Of a stretch of 64,000 nucleotides of DNA, positions 26,145 through 35,532 are shown one piece after another (position 1 is the stretch's first letter; each line of letters opens with the position of its first letter). The stretch spans positions 62,001 to 126,000 of the forward strand of contig NZ_AEEA01000036.1 in the NCBI RefSeq assembly GCF_000297095.1, given 5' to 3'. The notes beneath the pieces are model-generated. The model was not told the origin of the DNA. It saw nothing but the letters and a program-made list of their open reading frames with translations, and searched no databases. The position numbers were made by a program, and so were the translations under genes. This stretch comes from Treponema primitia ZAS-1. Its GTDB lineage: Bacteria; Spirochaetota; Spirochaetia; Treponematales; Breznakiellaceae.

Positions 26145-26165
26145 TAAATCAGACTGGTAGTTCAA

Positions 26166-26181
26166 AATGCTCACAAGCATT
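26166..26181 (+). terminator. small hairpin after the HEPN gene
   Basis: AATGCT, CACA, AGCATT form a 6-bp stem-loop in the 79-base gap before the sensor kinase. It is followed by a weak run (GTTAATTTCC), not a clear U-tract. Confidence 0.3.
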
Positions 26182-26223
26182 GTTAATTTCCGATGAATTA
26201 GCCCTTACGAAAACGGAGTGAAC

Positions 26224-28935
26224 ATGAAATCTATAAAATCGCTGATCCATCGATATATCTTTTCGGATGAACTTTCTCTGGATGCGAGAATTTTAAACAT
26301 GGTATGCGCCTTTGGTTTGGCAGCGGCGGTGGCCGCCACAGCCGCCCGCATCATAGAAAAAGCTCCTCCCATCGCTATGCTTGCCATGGCTGCCATGTTT
26401 GTTTTCATTATCGGCCTCCTTATTATGAGTAATCGTTTTAAGCTGTATAAGATCGGAATCTTGATTACCTTGATTTCTCTTGGCGATATCCTATTCCCCG
26501 TCATTTATTTTACCAATGGCGGCATCAACAGCGGTATGGCGGCGTATTTTGTGCTGAGTATGGTCATCATCTTTCTCTTGTCCCGGGGAAAGAGCTTCGT
26601 TGTTATCCTTATACCCCATATTATTATTATTCTGGCCTGTTATTTTATAGGCTATCGTTATCCGGATTTGATCCGTCCCGTAAGTAGTTTTCAACTATAT
26701 GTGGATACTATCCAGTCCCTGCTGGTTTCGGGTTTTTTTATCGGCTTTGTTATTAAATTCCAGAGCCGGATTTACAATGACGAAAAGCACAAGGTCGAAA
26801 TTACGGGAAGAGAACTTGCCCGGCAGGATCAGCTCCTCCATGTCATAAACGAAGCTGCAACGCTTCTGCTTGCTCCCGATGCAAATACCTTCAAGGCGGC
26901 CCTGGATACCAGTATGGAGATGATGGCCCGCTGCGTGGACGTGGATCGTATCCATGTCTGGAGAAATCAGATTGAGGGTGATCAGATGTCCTACTCGATC
27001 GTGTATGGATGGGCTGCTTCCCCTGAATTGAAACAGGAAAAAATGTCCTTTCTGTACAATCAAAGCTTTCCGGACTGGGCGGCAAAGCTTTTTGCCGGTC
27101 AATGTATAGGGGGTCCCCTTACCAGCCTTTCCAAAACTGAGCAGGAACGGCTTGGGCCTTATGGCGTACGGTCTATTCTGGTGGTTCCCCTGTTTTTACA
27201 GGATTCCTTTTGGGGCTTTGTTAGTTTTGATGACTGCCGGAATGACCGGGATTTTCCCGATGCTGAGGTCGGGATTCTGCGTTCCGGGGGAATGCTCATC
27301 GCCAACGCCATACTGCGTTTTGAAATGACCGAAAACCTTATCCAAGCCCGGGAAGAAGCCCTTTCCAGTACCAAGGCTAAGGGAGATTTTTTGGCGAACA
27401 TGAGCCACGAAATGCGTACCCCCATGAACGCAATCATCGGCATGACCAATATCGCCAAATCCTCTGCGGACCCGGAAAAGAAGGATTATTGTCTTTCTAA
27501 AATAGAGGATGCTTCCAATCATCTTTTGGGGGTCATCAACGACGTGTTGGATATGTCAAAAATCGAAGCGAACAAATTTGAACTTTCCTTTACGGAATTC
27601 AATTTTGAAAAAATCCTTCAGCGGGTGGTGAATGTAAATAATTTTCGGGTTGAGGAAAAGGAACAGAATTTTACTGTAAAGCTGGATAAAAATATTCCCC
27701 GTACTCTTATTGGGGATGATCAAAGGTTGGCCCAGGTTATTACCAACCTTCTTTCCAACGCCATCAAATTTACGCCCCAGCATGGTTCCATCCAACTGAG
27801 TACCTTTTTTGAAAAAGAAGAAAACGGCGTCTGTACTATCCGGATTGAGGTAAGCGATTCGGGGATCGGGATCAGCGAAGATCAGCAGCGCAAACTCTTT
27901 ACGTCCTTCGAGCAGGCGGATAGTAATACTTCCCGGCGTTTTGGCGGTACCGGCCTTGGGCTTGCGATTTCCAAGCGTATCGTCGAAATGATGGATGGGC
28001 ATATATGGATAGTGTCGGAACTTGACAAGGGTTCAACCTTTGCTTTTACCATTCAGGCAAAACGGGGATCGGAAAAGAACGGTCTCCTCCGGCCTGGGAT
28101 AAATTGGAAAAATATCCGGCTTCTTGCGGTGGACGATGATCCGGATATATGCGCCTATTTTCTGGATCTAGCCCAGCAGCTCGATCTCCACTGCGATACT
28201 GCCGCCGGTGGAACCGAGGCCCTCGCCATGATTGAACAAAAGGGGCCCTACGATATTTATTTTGTTGATTGGAAAATGCCCGGCATGGATGGTGTGGAAT
28301 TTTCCCGCCGCGTTAAGGAGCGGAGTTCGGGGACCTCCGCGGTTTCACAACCAGAGTCGGTTGTGATCATGATATCCGCGGTGGAATGGAGTACCGTTAT
28401 GGACGAGGCACGGCAAGCCGGTGTGGACAAATTCCTCTCTAAGCCCCTCTTCCCTTCCGCCATCGCCGACTGTATCAACGAATGTCTGGGCGCCGAAAAT
28501 GTACTTGCGGAGAATCAGCAGCCGGGGCATATTGATCGTTTTGAAGGGTCTCATCTCCTGCTGGCGGAGGACATCGACATTAACCGGGAGATCGTACTTG
28601 CCCTGCTGGAACCGACGGCTATTGAGATTGATACTGCGGAAAACGGAAGGGAAGCGGTGGAAATGTTCAGCGGGAACCCGGACAAGTACGATATGATTTT
28701 TATGGATATCCAAATGCCCGAAATGGACGGCTATGAGGCGACTCGGCGTATCCGTGCCCTGGATAATAAGCGGGCGAAGGAAATTCCCATCATTGCCATG
28801 ACTGCCAACGTGTTCCGGGAGGATGTCGAAAGATGCCTTGAAGCAGGGATGAACGGCCACGTCGGCAAGCCTCTGGCCATGGACGAGGTGTTGACAAAAC
28901 TCCGTACCTTTTTGCGCAATAATACTGCGGGTTGA
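26224..28935 (+). CDS. hybrid sensor histidine kinase with GAF domain and two receiver domains
   Basis: About 903 residues. The N-terminal 190 residues hold about six hydrophobic segments. A GAF-like region follows (about 200-370), then HisKA with the phospho-acceptor His in MSHEMRTPMN (about residue 395), and HATPase with FGGTGLGLAISKRI. Two receiver domains have phospho-acceptor Asp in FVDWKMPGMDG (about 681) and FMDIQMPEMDGYE (about 826). There is no output domain or Hpt, so signals should leave by phosphotransfer to another protein. The start was taken as ATG 26224 with GGAG upstream; GTG 26218 is also in frame. It converges with a GGDEF gene. Confidence 0.93.
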   Translation: MKSIKSLIHRYIFSDELSLDARILNMVCAFGLAAAVAATAARIIEKAPPIAMLAMAAMFVFIIGLLIMSNRFKLYKIGILITLISLGDILFPVIYFTNGGINSGMAAYFVLSMVIIFLLSRGKSFVVILIPHIIIILACYFIGYRYPDLIRPVSSFQLYVDTIQSLLVSGFFIGFVIKFQSRIYNDEKHKVEITGRELARQDQLLHVINEAATLLLAPDANTFKAALDTSMEMMARCVDVDRIHVWRNQIEGDQMSYSIVYGWAASPELKQEKMSFLYNQSFPDWAAKLFAGQCIGGPLTSLSKTEQERLGPYGVRSILVVPLFLQDSFWGFVSFDDCRNDRDFPDAEVGILRSGGMLIANAILRFEMTENLIQAREEALSSTKAKGDFLANMSHEMRTPMNAIIGMTNIAKSSADPEKKDYCLSKIEDASNHLLGVINDVLDMSKIEANKFELSFTEFNFEKILQRVVNVNNFRVEEKEQNFTVKLDKNIPRTLIGDDQRLAQVITNLLSNAIKFTPQHGSIQLSTFFEKEENGVCTIRIEVSDSGIGISEDQQRKLFTSFEQADSNTSRRFGGTGLGLAISKRIVEMMDGHIWIVSELDKGSTFAFTIQAKRGSEKNGLLRPGINWKNIRLLAVDDDPDICAYFLDLAQQLDLHCDTAAGGTEALAMIEQKGPYDIYFVDWKMPGMDGVEFSRRVKERSSGTSAVSQPESVVIMISAVEWSTVMDEARQAGVDKFLSKPLFPSAIADCINECLGAENVLAENQQPGHIDRFEGSHLLLAEDIDINREIVLALLEPTAIEIDTAENGREAVEMFSGNPDKYDMIFMDIQMPEMDGYEATRRIRALDNKRAKEIPIIAMTANVFREDVERCLEAGMNGHVGKPLAMDEVLTKLRTFLRNNTAG

Positions 28936-28944
28936 AAAATTAAC

Positions 28945-30375
28945 TCAAATTGCTAGAGCAAAGCCATCCCGCCCGGCTTCTTTTGCCCGGTAGAGAGCCT
29001 CATCGGATTTGCTGAATAATTCCTGGTATACCTGTCCATCCTGCGGAGTAAAGGATATTCCGATACTTGCGGTGATACCCTTCTCGCCGCCCGGCGGAAT
29101 AATTTTCAGCCATTCATCGCGAATCTGCCGGGCCTTTTGTTCCGCCATAGCGACAGAACCGATACTTTTGCAGAAGACCGCAAATTCATCGCCCCCCAAT
29201 CTGCCGACAATATCCGACTCACGAACCACTCTCTGCAGAGCGTGTGCGCATTCCGACAGAACCATGTCTCCTGCGGCATGGCCGTAATTATCATTGACCG
29301 CTTTAAAATAATCTACATCAATCATCAAAAAGGCATTAATCTGACCTGTATCCTGCCGGAGGCGCAGGACGGCGCCTACCTGCTGCTCGAAAGCGCCTCT
29401 GTTGCAAAGCGAAGTCAGCACATCCGTTTCTGATTTGATGGTAACAATGTTCAAGCTGGTGATGTACTCGTCAATCTTCCGCACCATGGATTTCAAGGAT
29501 TCGGCAAGGCTTTGCATCTCATCCCCGGTGTTGATATCCATAGATAGAATATCGGATGCACCGATTGATTTCCCGCCCTTCGGAGGAGAACCCTGCTCGT
29601 CGGGTTTTCCGGAGGGTTCCAGGCTGTTGACAAGAAAGCTATCCGCCGCCTTTGCCATAATATTGATCGGGCGGATGATGGCTTTCTGAATAATATATAG
29701 ATATATTACCGCAAACAACGCAGTAATTATAAGTATGATAATTGCAAGCTGCCAGAGATATGCAGATTGCATGGCTACCACCTGGTTCACATCAAAATCA
29801 ATTCCCACATATCCTTTACACGTTCCGTCGCTGCCAAAGAGCGGCTCGCTCACGGTTATTATCCAGCCGTATTGGGTCATTCCCATGACGGTGTCAACTT
29901 TTCCACCCTTTCGCAGCTGCTGTGCTGTGGCGTCAGGGTAAAGACGTCCAACCGTTTCGTCATCGTCAATATATGTATAGGGATCATAATGCCCCAATTC
30001 ACACCACATATCCGATGGGTCGGTATCATATATATACGTAATTCCATCCTCTGCCGCCCGAAACACATACAATGCCTGAGCCTCACATTCAAGATGAGCT
30101 TTCGTAAGTAATTCCATGGTGTCATCGTACTTTTTATCGGTGGTAAGGGTATCGAGATATGTATCCAGGGAATCGGGATCAATAATTGCTGCCACAATGC
30201 CTGCGGTGGTTTCTCCCATTCTAAAATAATATTCTTCCGTTGATTTTTTGAAGCGTAAATACCCAATTATCATCATAGCGCCGCTTAGCACCACAATCAT
30301 AAGGACAATTAAGGCTGTTAGCCATCTGCCTACCGAGCGACTGGTTTTTCGTCCCTGCATTGTTTGGTTTTTCAT
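28945..30375 (-). CDS. membrane diguanylate cyclase (GGDEF)
   Basis: About 476 residues. One hydrophobic helix near the N-terminus and a second near residue 215 flank an extracellular sensor region of about 160 residues that resembles a Cache-type fold. The C-terminal GGDEF domain reads RLGGDEFAVF, so it should be an active cyclase making c-di-GMP. The inhibitory-site RxxD is not clearly present. ATG 30375 was chosen over an earlier in-frame ATG at 30414 because it gives a typical N-terminus and has AGG upstream. It ends 9 bases from the convergent histidine kinase. Confidence 0.92.
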   Translation of the reverse strand: MKNQTMQGRKTSRSVGRWLTALIVLMIVVLSGAMMIIGYLRFKKSTEEYYFRMGETTAGIVAAIIDPDSLDTYLDTLTTDKKYDDTMELLTKAHLECEAQALYVFRAAEDGITYIYDTDPSDMWCELGHYDPYTYIDDDETVGRLYPDATAQQLRKGGKVDTVMGMTQYGWIITVSEPLFGSDGTCKGYVGIDFDVNQVVAMQSAYLWQLAIIILIITALFAVIYLYIIQKAIIRPINIMAKAADSFLVNSLEPSGKPDEQGSPPKGGKSIGASDILSMDINTGDEMQSLAESLKSMVRKIDEYITSLNIVTIKSETDVLTSLCNRGAFEQQVGAVLRLRQDTGQINAFLMIDVDYFKAVNDNYGHAAGDMVLSECAHALQRVVRESDIVGRLGGDEFAVFCKSIGSVAMAEQKARQIRDEWLKIIPPGGEKGITASIGISFTPQDGQVYQELFSKSDEALYRAKEAGRDGFALAI

Positions 30376-30574
30376 TTGTATGCCTGCTAGTTTAACCTCA
30401 TTTAGCAAAAACATTCAATGTATGGGAATATACCACACATATGTATAGTTATATGTCTATAAATCATGAAACAGCGAATAATTTTCAAAAAACCCACAAA
30501 AAAAATTAATACCCGCTAAAAATACCGGTACATTGAATTTGCCTGGAATACGGGCGATCCTTAATACTCAGATC

Positions 30575-30874
30575 ATGATATCCTCTAAAAAAAACTGGAA
30601 AATTGACCTGAAAAAGAAAATCTGCCGGAATGATGTAATTGGAATCGAAGTTTCGTTTATTATTACAAACGAAAACAAGCTCTTTGGTAATATCACCAGA
30701 ACGGACATGGGCTTGCATCAGTATATCGCCAAAATTGAATGTGATCTGGAGGGTATTCCTGAACAGTTAATTAACTTGGCCAGATATTATTTTGCAAAAA
30801 AATACTACAAAAAGAACAATCCTTATGAAAATTTGCCGAATCCGGTTTTAATCCTGCAAGGGTATGGCTCATGA
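30575..30874 (+). CDS. small protein of unknown function
   Basis: A 99-residue lysine-rich frame (MISSKKNWKIDLKKK) with a plausible mix of beta and helix and a charged helical C-terminal half (LINLARYYFAKKYYKK). No motif is recognised. An earlier start at 30533 is possible. It overlaps the end of the converging trxB gene by 6 bases. There is no clear SD. It is kept because its length and composition are unlike a shadow frame. Confidence 0.45.
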   Translation: MISSKKNWKIDLKKKICRNDVIGIEVSFIITNENKLFGNITRTDMGLHQYIAKIECDLEGIPEQLINLARYYFAKKYYKKNNPYENLPNPVLILQGYGS

Positions 30875-31798
30875 CTTTAGCGTATCGATATATTCCGCGG
30901 CGCAATGGGCGGCGATGGCTCCTTCGGCAGCGGCGACTACCACCTGGCGGAAAGGGCTGCAGCGGACGTCCCCGGCGGCGAAGAGGCCCGGGATAGAACT
31001 GGCCATGCGCTGATCCGTGATGATATAGCCTGTTTCGTTGGTTTTTGCATCCGGGACGAGGGCGGTCTGGGGGGTGGTTCCGGCGAAGATGAATACTGCG
31101 CTGACCGACTCTTCGTACTGGGTTTTGTCGGCGGTGTTTTCCAGCAGTATTGATGTGACCTGTTTTTCACCCCGGATTTCCAGGGGGCGGGTATTGAGGC
31201 GTACATCAATGCGGGGGTTCCGGAGGACCCGCTGGGCCAGGCCTTGTTGGGCGCGGAAGGTATCACGGCGGTGGACCAGGATGACCTGATCGGTCAAGAG
31301 CGAAAGGTATTGGGCTTCATCACAGGCTGCGTCACCGCCGCCAACCACCAGGACCTTCTTGCCCTTAAAGAAAGGGCCGTCACAGGTGGCACAGTAGGAG
31401 ACGCCCCGGCCTGCGTACTCCGCCTCGCCGCTTATGCCCAAACTCCGGTGGGTAGCGCCGGTGGCGAGGATTACCGCGTAGGCGCGGAGTTCCTTGCCGC
31501 TGCCCAGGCTTGCGGTGAAAAGGCCGCCTTCCTTCTTGAGTGAAAGGACCGCATCGCCGATGATTTTGGCGCCGAAGTTTTCAGCCTGGCGGCGCATGTC
31601 CTGGGCAAAATCGAAACCCGACCGGGGGGTGGCATCGCCGGGGTAGTTTTCCAGCTTGTCGATCACCAGGGTCTGACCGCCCGGAGACATCTGCTCTATG
31701 GCCAGGACCTTAAGGTTGGCCCGGCTGCCGTATTGGGCGGCGCTCAGGCCCGCGGGACCGGCTCCTAAAATTAATAAATCAGCGTCTGCCTGTGCCAT
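30869..31798 (-). CDS. trxB: thioredoxin reductase (NADPH)
   Basis: A 309-residue flavoprotein. It has the FAD fold at the N-terminus (LLILGAGPAGLSAAQYGSRA), the redox-active CATC in YCATCDGPFF near residue 131, the NADPH fold (VLVVGGGDAACDEAQYL) and the C-terminal FAD motif GLFAAGDVR. It reduces thioredoxin for disulfide control. ATG 31798 is preceded by AGGAGC; an upstream ATG at 31813 is less likely. Confidence 0.95.
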   Translation of the reverse strand: MAQADADLLILGAGPAGLSAAQYGSRANLKVLAIEQMSPGGQTLVIDKLENYPGDATPRSGFDFAQDMRRQAENFGAKIIGDAVLSLKKEGGLFTASLGSGKELRAYAVILATGATHRSLGISGEAEYAGRGVSYCATCDGPFFKGKKVLVVGGGDAACDEAQYLSLLTDQVILVHRRDTFRAQQGLAQRVLRNPRIDVRLNTRPLEIRGEKQVTSILLENTADKTQYEESVSAVFIFAGTTPQTALVPDAKTNETGYIITDQRMASSIPGLFAAGDVRCSPFRQVVVAAAEGAIAAHCAAEYIDTLKS

Positions 31799-31814
31799 GA
31801 ATGCTCCTAACACT

Positions 31815-31844
31815 ATAATAAGTAATGCCCCATAGTACCGTCAA
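31815..31844 (-). promoter_or_regulatory. promoter of trxB
   Basis: On the minus strand, TTGACG, 18 bases, TATTAT, about 20 bases before the start codon. The match is good in both hexamers. Confidence 0.5.
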
Positions 31845-31869
31845 TAGGAATATGGTACAATTCACATTG

Positions 31870-33353
31870 ATGAAAAGGATGTTTTTTTCGGGGTTGTTTC
31901 TTTGATCCTGGCGGAATTGGTGTTCATACCCTGTCTGTCCGCACAGACGGTTCAGTTCCCTGCCCTGGAGCCGGATCCACGGGCTCTTGAATTTGCCCGG
32001 CGTGGGGATTATTCCTGGCGGGATATCGGGGAGATTGCCCTATGGGCTTCTTCCATCGGAACCCAGGGGGCGTCCAATGAAGCTGCCCAGGCGGAGCTTA
32101 TCAGAAATACTGTGGCGGAGCTCCTGGCCATGCCGGATCTGCCCATGGACGCCAAGGGGCGTGGAGAATTTGTTCTCACCTTTGTTCACCAGCGTTTTCT
32201 CAAGGGCTATGTGGAAAATCAAACCCGGCTGGATGAGGTTTTCAGGACCGGGCGGTATAACTGTGTTTCTTCGGCGGTACTCTACGCCGTCTTTGCCGCT
32301 GCGGCGGGACTGGATGTTTCGGGGGTGATGACCAAGGACCACGCCTTTATCACGGTGAACACCGGCGCTGAGTCTATCGACGTGGAGACCACCAACCCCA
32401 TGGGCTTTGATCCGGGGAATCGCCGGGAATTCCACGACGGCTTCGGAAAGCTTACGGGCTATGCCTATGTTCCCGCCCGGAATTACCGGGACCGGACTTC
32501 TATCAGCCAACTGGAACTGGTTTCCCTCATCTTAACTAACCGCATATCCGAACTGGAACGCCGGAACCGTTTTGCTGAGGCAGTTCCCTTGGCGATAAAT
32601 CGGGCCGCGTTCCTCAGGGATCGCCGTAACCCTGTGTCCTCCCCCTTCTTTACAGACCCCCAGCGGGATCTGATAGACCGGCTGCTAAACTATGGATCAG
32701 CCCTCATGAAATCCGGGCAGGAAGCAACGGCCCTCCAATGGGCGGCTCTGGCGAGTAACCGGTACCCCGATGATGACCGATGGCAGGAATTTATCTACGC
32801 CGCTTTGAATAATCTTCTGGTTAAGCTTGTACGGGCTCAGCGTATAGCAGATGCCCGGAACACCCTGGATGCTAATACTTCTATTCTGAGCCGGGATAAT
32901 TTTAACCGTCTGGAAGCGCTGGTACTGGACGCAGAATTGGTGCAGCGATCCGAGGCAGTACGGACCGCGGAGGAAGCCCAGGCAGTTTTACTGGCCCTTG
33001 ACACTGCCCGGAGCAGGGGGGCCATCAACGAAGGCAGGGCTAAGGAGCTGCGTAATTTTATCATCCTTAAGGAAGGGGAACGGCTCTCCTCCGCCGAGGG
33101 TTCCCTGGCTGCCATACGCTACACCGATGCTGCCATAGCCCGGTATGGCCGGGATTCCCAGCTGGAAAGCGCCATCCGCATATACCGTAATAACCGCTTG
33201 GCAGAACTGCACAATGCCTTTGCGGATCTGTACAACAACGGAGACTACGATGGGGCTGCCCGGGTCATCCGCGCGGCTTTGGAGGAATTCCCGGGGAACC
33301 GGAATCTGACCCAGGATCTTAACCTGGTGGAGCGGGCTTTGAAAAGCCGGTGA
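31870..33353 (+). CDS. exported transglutaminase-like protein with helical repeats; start region frameshifted
   Basis: The long frame (TTG 31902 to 33353, 483 residues) lacks a proper start. An ATG at 31870 opens MKRMFFSGLFL in another frame and hits a stop at 31903. The two frames meet at a run of seven Ts (31882-31888). With eight Ts they join into one perfect signal peptide ending VFIPCLSAQ. The mature protein has a transglutaminase-like core: Cys in RYNCVSSAVLY, His in TKDHAFITV and Asp in SIDVETTNP. A long helical, TPR-like region follows. The possibilities are a real frameshift, phase variation or a base-call error. The substrate is unknown. Confidence 0.75.
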
Positions 33354-33394
33354 TGAAAATCATCTCTCCCACGGGTGGTTTTAGCCTTGTTATG

Positions 33395-33940
33395 TTATTT
33401 TTCCATAAGATCGGCGTATAACCCTGCTAAACGTTTCCGTAAATGTAACACCGCGTAATGTTTGCGTGATAAAACCGTATTAACCGGCGTATGGGTTTTT
33501 TCCGCCACCTCTTTTACCGAAAGCCCCATGTATTCCGTCAGCTCAAAAACTTCCCGTTGTTCCTTAGGTAATTCTTCCAGAGCATTGTTTATCTCATCTA
33601 AAACAAAGGATCGCAGATATTCTGTCTCCGGCGTTGTTTCGGTGTCAAAGACAAGGTCCGCTATATCCTGTAAAACAAATTCATCATTCTCATCATCATA
33701 GTACACGGGCATTTGTTCATCATGCTTTTTGTTCTGATGGTTGATTATCTTGTTGCGCGCTACCCGGTAGAGCCATGCCGCGGTTTGTTCCACCGGCTGG
33801 GCTAAACTGTTCACCCGTGTAAATTGGTAGAAAACTTCCTGAAGAATATCATCTGAATCCTCAGGAAGGCGTACCCGTTTACGGATGAACCTTGAGAGCC
33901 TTTCGCGGTATGTATTAAAAACTTCGGTAACCGTCTGTAT
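33395..33940 (-). CDS. ECF-type RNA polymerase sigma factor with non-canonical start
   Basis: Region 2 (RFIRKRVRLPEDSDDILQEV then AAWLYRVARNKIINH) and region 4 (ALEELPKEQREVFELTEYMG and VNTVLSRKHYAVLHLRKRL) make a complete ECF sigma of about 180 residues. The first ordinary start in frame is GTG 33814, which would remove half of region 2. The frame is open back to 33955, just after a TAG, and contains no ATG, GTG or TTG before 33814. The best candidates are ATA 33940, nine bases after AGGA, or ATT 33946. It is the last gene of an operon with an ABC exporter and a small membrane protein. Confidence 0.75.
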   Translation of the reverse strand: MQTVTEVFNTYRERLSRFIRKRVRLPEDSDDILQEVFYQFTRVNSLAQPVEQTAAWLYRVARNKIINHQNKKHDEQMPVYYDDENDEFVLQDIADLVFDTETTPETEYLRSFVLDEINNALEELPKEQREVFELTEYMGLSVKEVAEKTHTPVNTVLSRKHYAVLHLRKRLAGLYADLMEK

Positions 33941-33961
33941 TTTAATTTTTCCTTTCTATAA

Positions 33962-34765
33962 TTATCGGTTTGTCTCTGAACGTACAAAGGCAATGGTTCC
34001 TGCTACAAAAAACACTGCGGTGAATGCGCCGATGATCATCAAATCAAGGGCGGGGGCAAAGAGGGTAATGGTATTGGCAGCGCCCATGGTTTGATAAAAT
34101 ACCCCGCGGGCAAAGTCAATGCAATAGGTCATGGGCAGAAGGCGGCTCAGGACGGCCATGAGGCCCGTAGAGTGGTTCACCGGGATCAATGCGCCGGAAA
34201 GAAACATCTGTACCATGGACAGCATCATAACAACAAACCCGGCGGTGGCGCTCTTGCGGATAAAGCCTATGCACAGGAGGGCGAGGGAACCTGCGGCAAG
34301 GCACATGAGGGGTGATACGGCCAGGAGAAGCAAAAATTGTGAACCGCTCAAGCGTGCGCCTATACAAAGTCCCACGGCGAGGGTTGCAAAAAATTGTATA
34401 TAACTCATCAGGGATGCACCGATTATTTTTCCAAAGATGATGGCATAACGGGAAATCGGTGAGACGAGGATCTCTTGGGTAAAATCATTTTCTCGATCCT
34501 CAACCAGGGAGGTGATCCCCATCATGGTTATCATAAATAAGCCGTTGACCAGCATCCCGACCAGCATAAACTGGTTAAAGTCAAAGCCCATATTGAAGCC
34601 CATATTTTGAGACAGCTGGCTGCCGAACATTCCCAGCATCATAACCGGCCAAATGAGGGCCATGATAATGCGGGAGGGCGATTTAAGGCTTAACATAAAT
34701 TCCCGGCTTGCGATGGTAAGCACGGCGTTTACTTCCCGGGCAGCTTTGTTCATGTGGGTATTCAT
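33962..34765 (-). CDS. ABC-2 type transporter permease
   Basis: A 267-residue membrane protein with six hydrophobic segments and the ABC-2 layout. The exporter signature is near the C-terminus (SGALIPVNHSTGLMAVLSRL then PMTYCIDFARGVFYQ). It is of the daunorubicin/multidrug exporter type. Its ATG overlaps the stop of the ATPase gene by 4 bases, so the two are stoichiometrically coupled. It sits 21 bases before the ECF sigma gene. The substrate is unknown. Confidence 0.9.
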   Translation of the reverse strand: MNTHMNKAAREVNAVLTIASREFMLSLKSPSRIIMALIWPVMMLGMFGSQLSQNMGFNMGFDFNQFMLVGMLVNGLFMITMMGITSLVEDRENDFTQEILVSPISRYAIIFGKIIGASLMSYIQFFATLAVGLCIGARLSGSQFLLLLAVSPLMCLAAGSLALLCIGFIRKSATAGFVVMMLSMVQMFLSGALIPVNHSTGLMAVLSRLLPMTYCIDFARGVFYQTMGAANTITLFAPALDLMIIGAFTAVFFVAGTIAFVRSETNR

Positions 34766-35532
34766 GCGGCGCCCCCTTCGGTAAGCAGGTTGATATAGGC
34801 GTCTTCCAGGGAGCCCTGGCGCCGTAGTTCCTTTAACTCCTCCGGCGTACCCTCAAAAGCAATGCTGCCCTTGTTTATCAAACAAAGATGATCCACCTGT
34901 TCTGCTTCGTCAATATAGTGGGTGGTGAGAAATACGGTGGTGCCGTATTCCCTGCGGGTTTGGTTGATATAGTCCCAGAGGGACCGGCGGCTTACCGGGT
35001 CAAGCCCCTGGGATGGCTCATCAAGGAACAGCACCTCGGGCTGATGGATAAGGCTGCGCACAATTTCTATTTTCCGCTGCATGCCACCGGAAAAAGTTTT
35101 GAGGGGCTTCCAGAGTTTGTCCGCAATGCCCATAATCTCCGCGAGCGTAATAACCCGTTCCCGGTAGCTCTTCGGCATCCAGCTGAAAAATGGGCGGTAG
35201 CCGTACATTCCATAGAGGCAGGCGTGGAGCCGGATATTTTCTTCCGCCGAAAGGTCCAGATCCAAGCTGGGCTTTTGGAAGATGATGCCGATATGCGCCC
35301 GCGCTTCCCGGGCGTTTTTTTCAATGTCGAAACCCGCAACACGAATTTCGCCGGAACTTTTCCCCAGGGTGGTGGTAAGTATCGAAATGGTGGTAGTTTT
35401 TCCCGCGCCGTTAGGTCCCAGGAAGGCAAAGAATTCGCCTTCCTCAACAGAAAAACTGATGTTGTCCACCGCTGGTTTACCAGCGCCCTTATACTGTTTG
35501 GTCAAATTTTGAACGTCTATAGCCATTTTCAT
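34762..35532 (-). CDS. ABC transporter ATP-binding protein (DrrA-like)
   Basis: A 256-residue ATPase. Walker A is GPNGAGKTTT, the signature is FSGGMQRKIEI, Walker B is VLFLDEPSQGLD, and the switch His is in FLTTHYIDEA. This is the pattern of ABC-2 exporters such as DrrAB. It overlaps the membrane-protein gene upstream and the permease gene downstream by 4 bases each, so all are one transcript. Confidence 0.93.
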   Translation of the reverse strand: MKMAIDVQNLTKQYKGAGKPAVDNISFSVEEGEFFAFLGPNGAGKTTTISILTTTLGKSSGEIRVAGFDIEKNAREARAHIGIIFQKPSLDLDLSAEENIRLHACLYGMYGYRPFFSWMPKSYRERVITLAEIMGIADKLWKPLKTFSGGMQRKIEIVRSLIHQPEVLFLDEPSQGLDPVSRRSLWDYINQTRREYGTTVFLTTHYIDEAEQVDHLCLINKGSIAFEGTPEELKELRRQGSLEDAYINLLTEGGAA

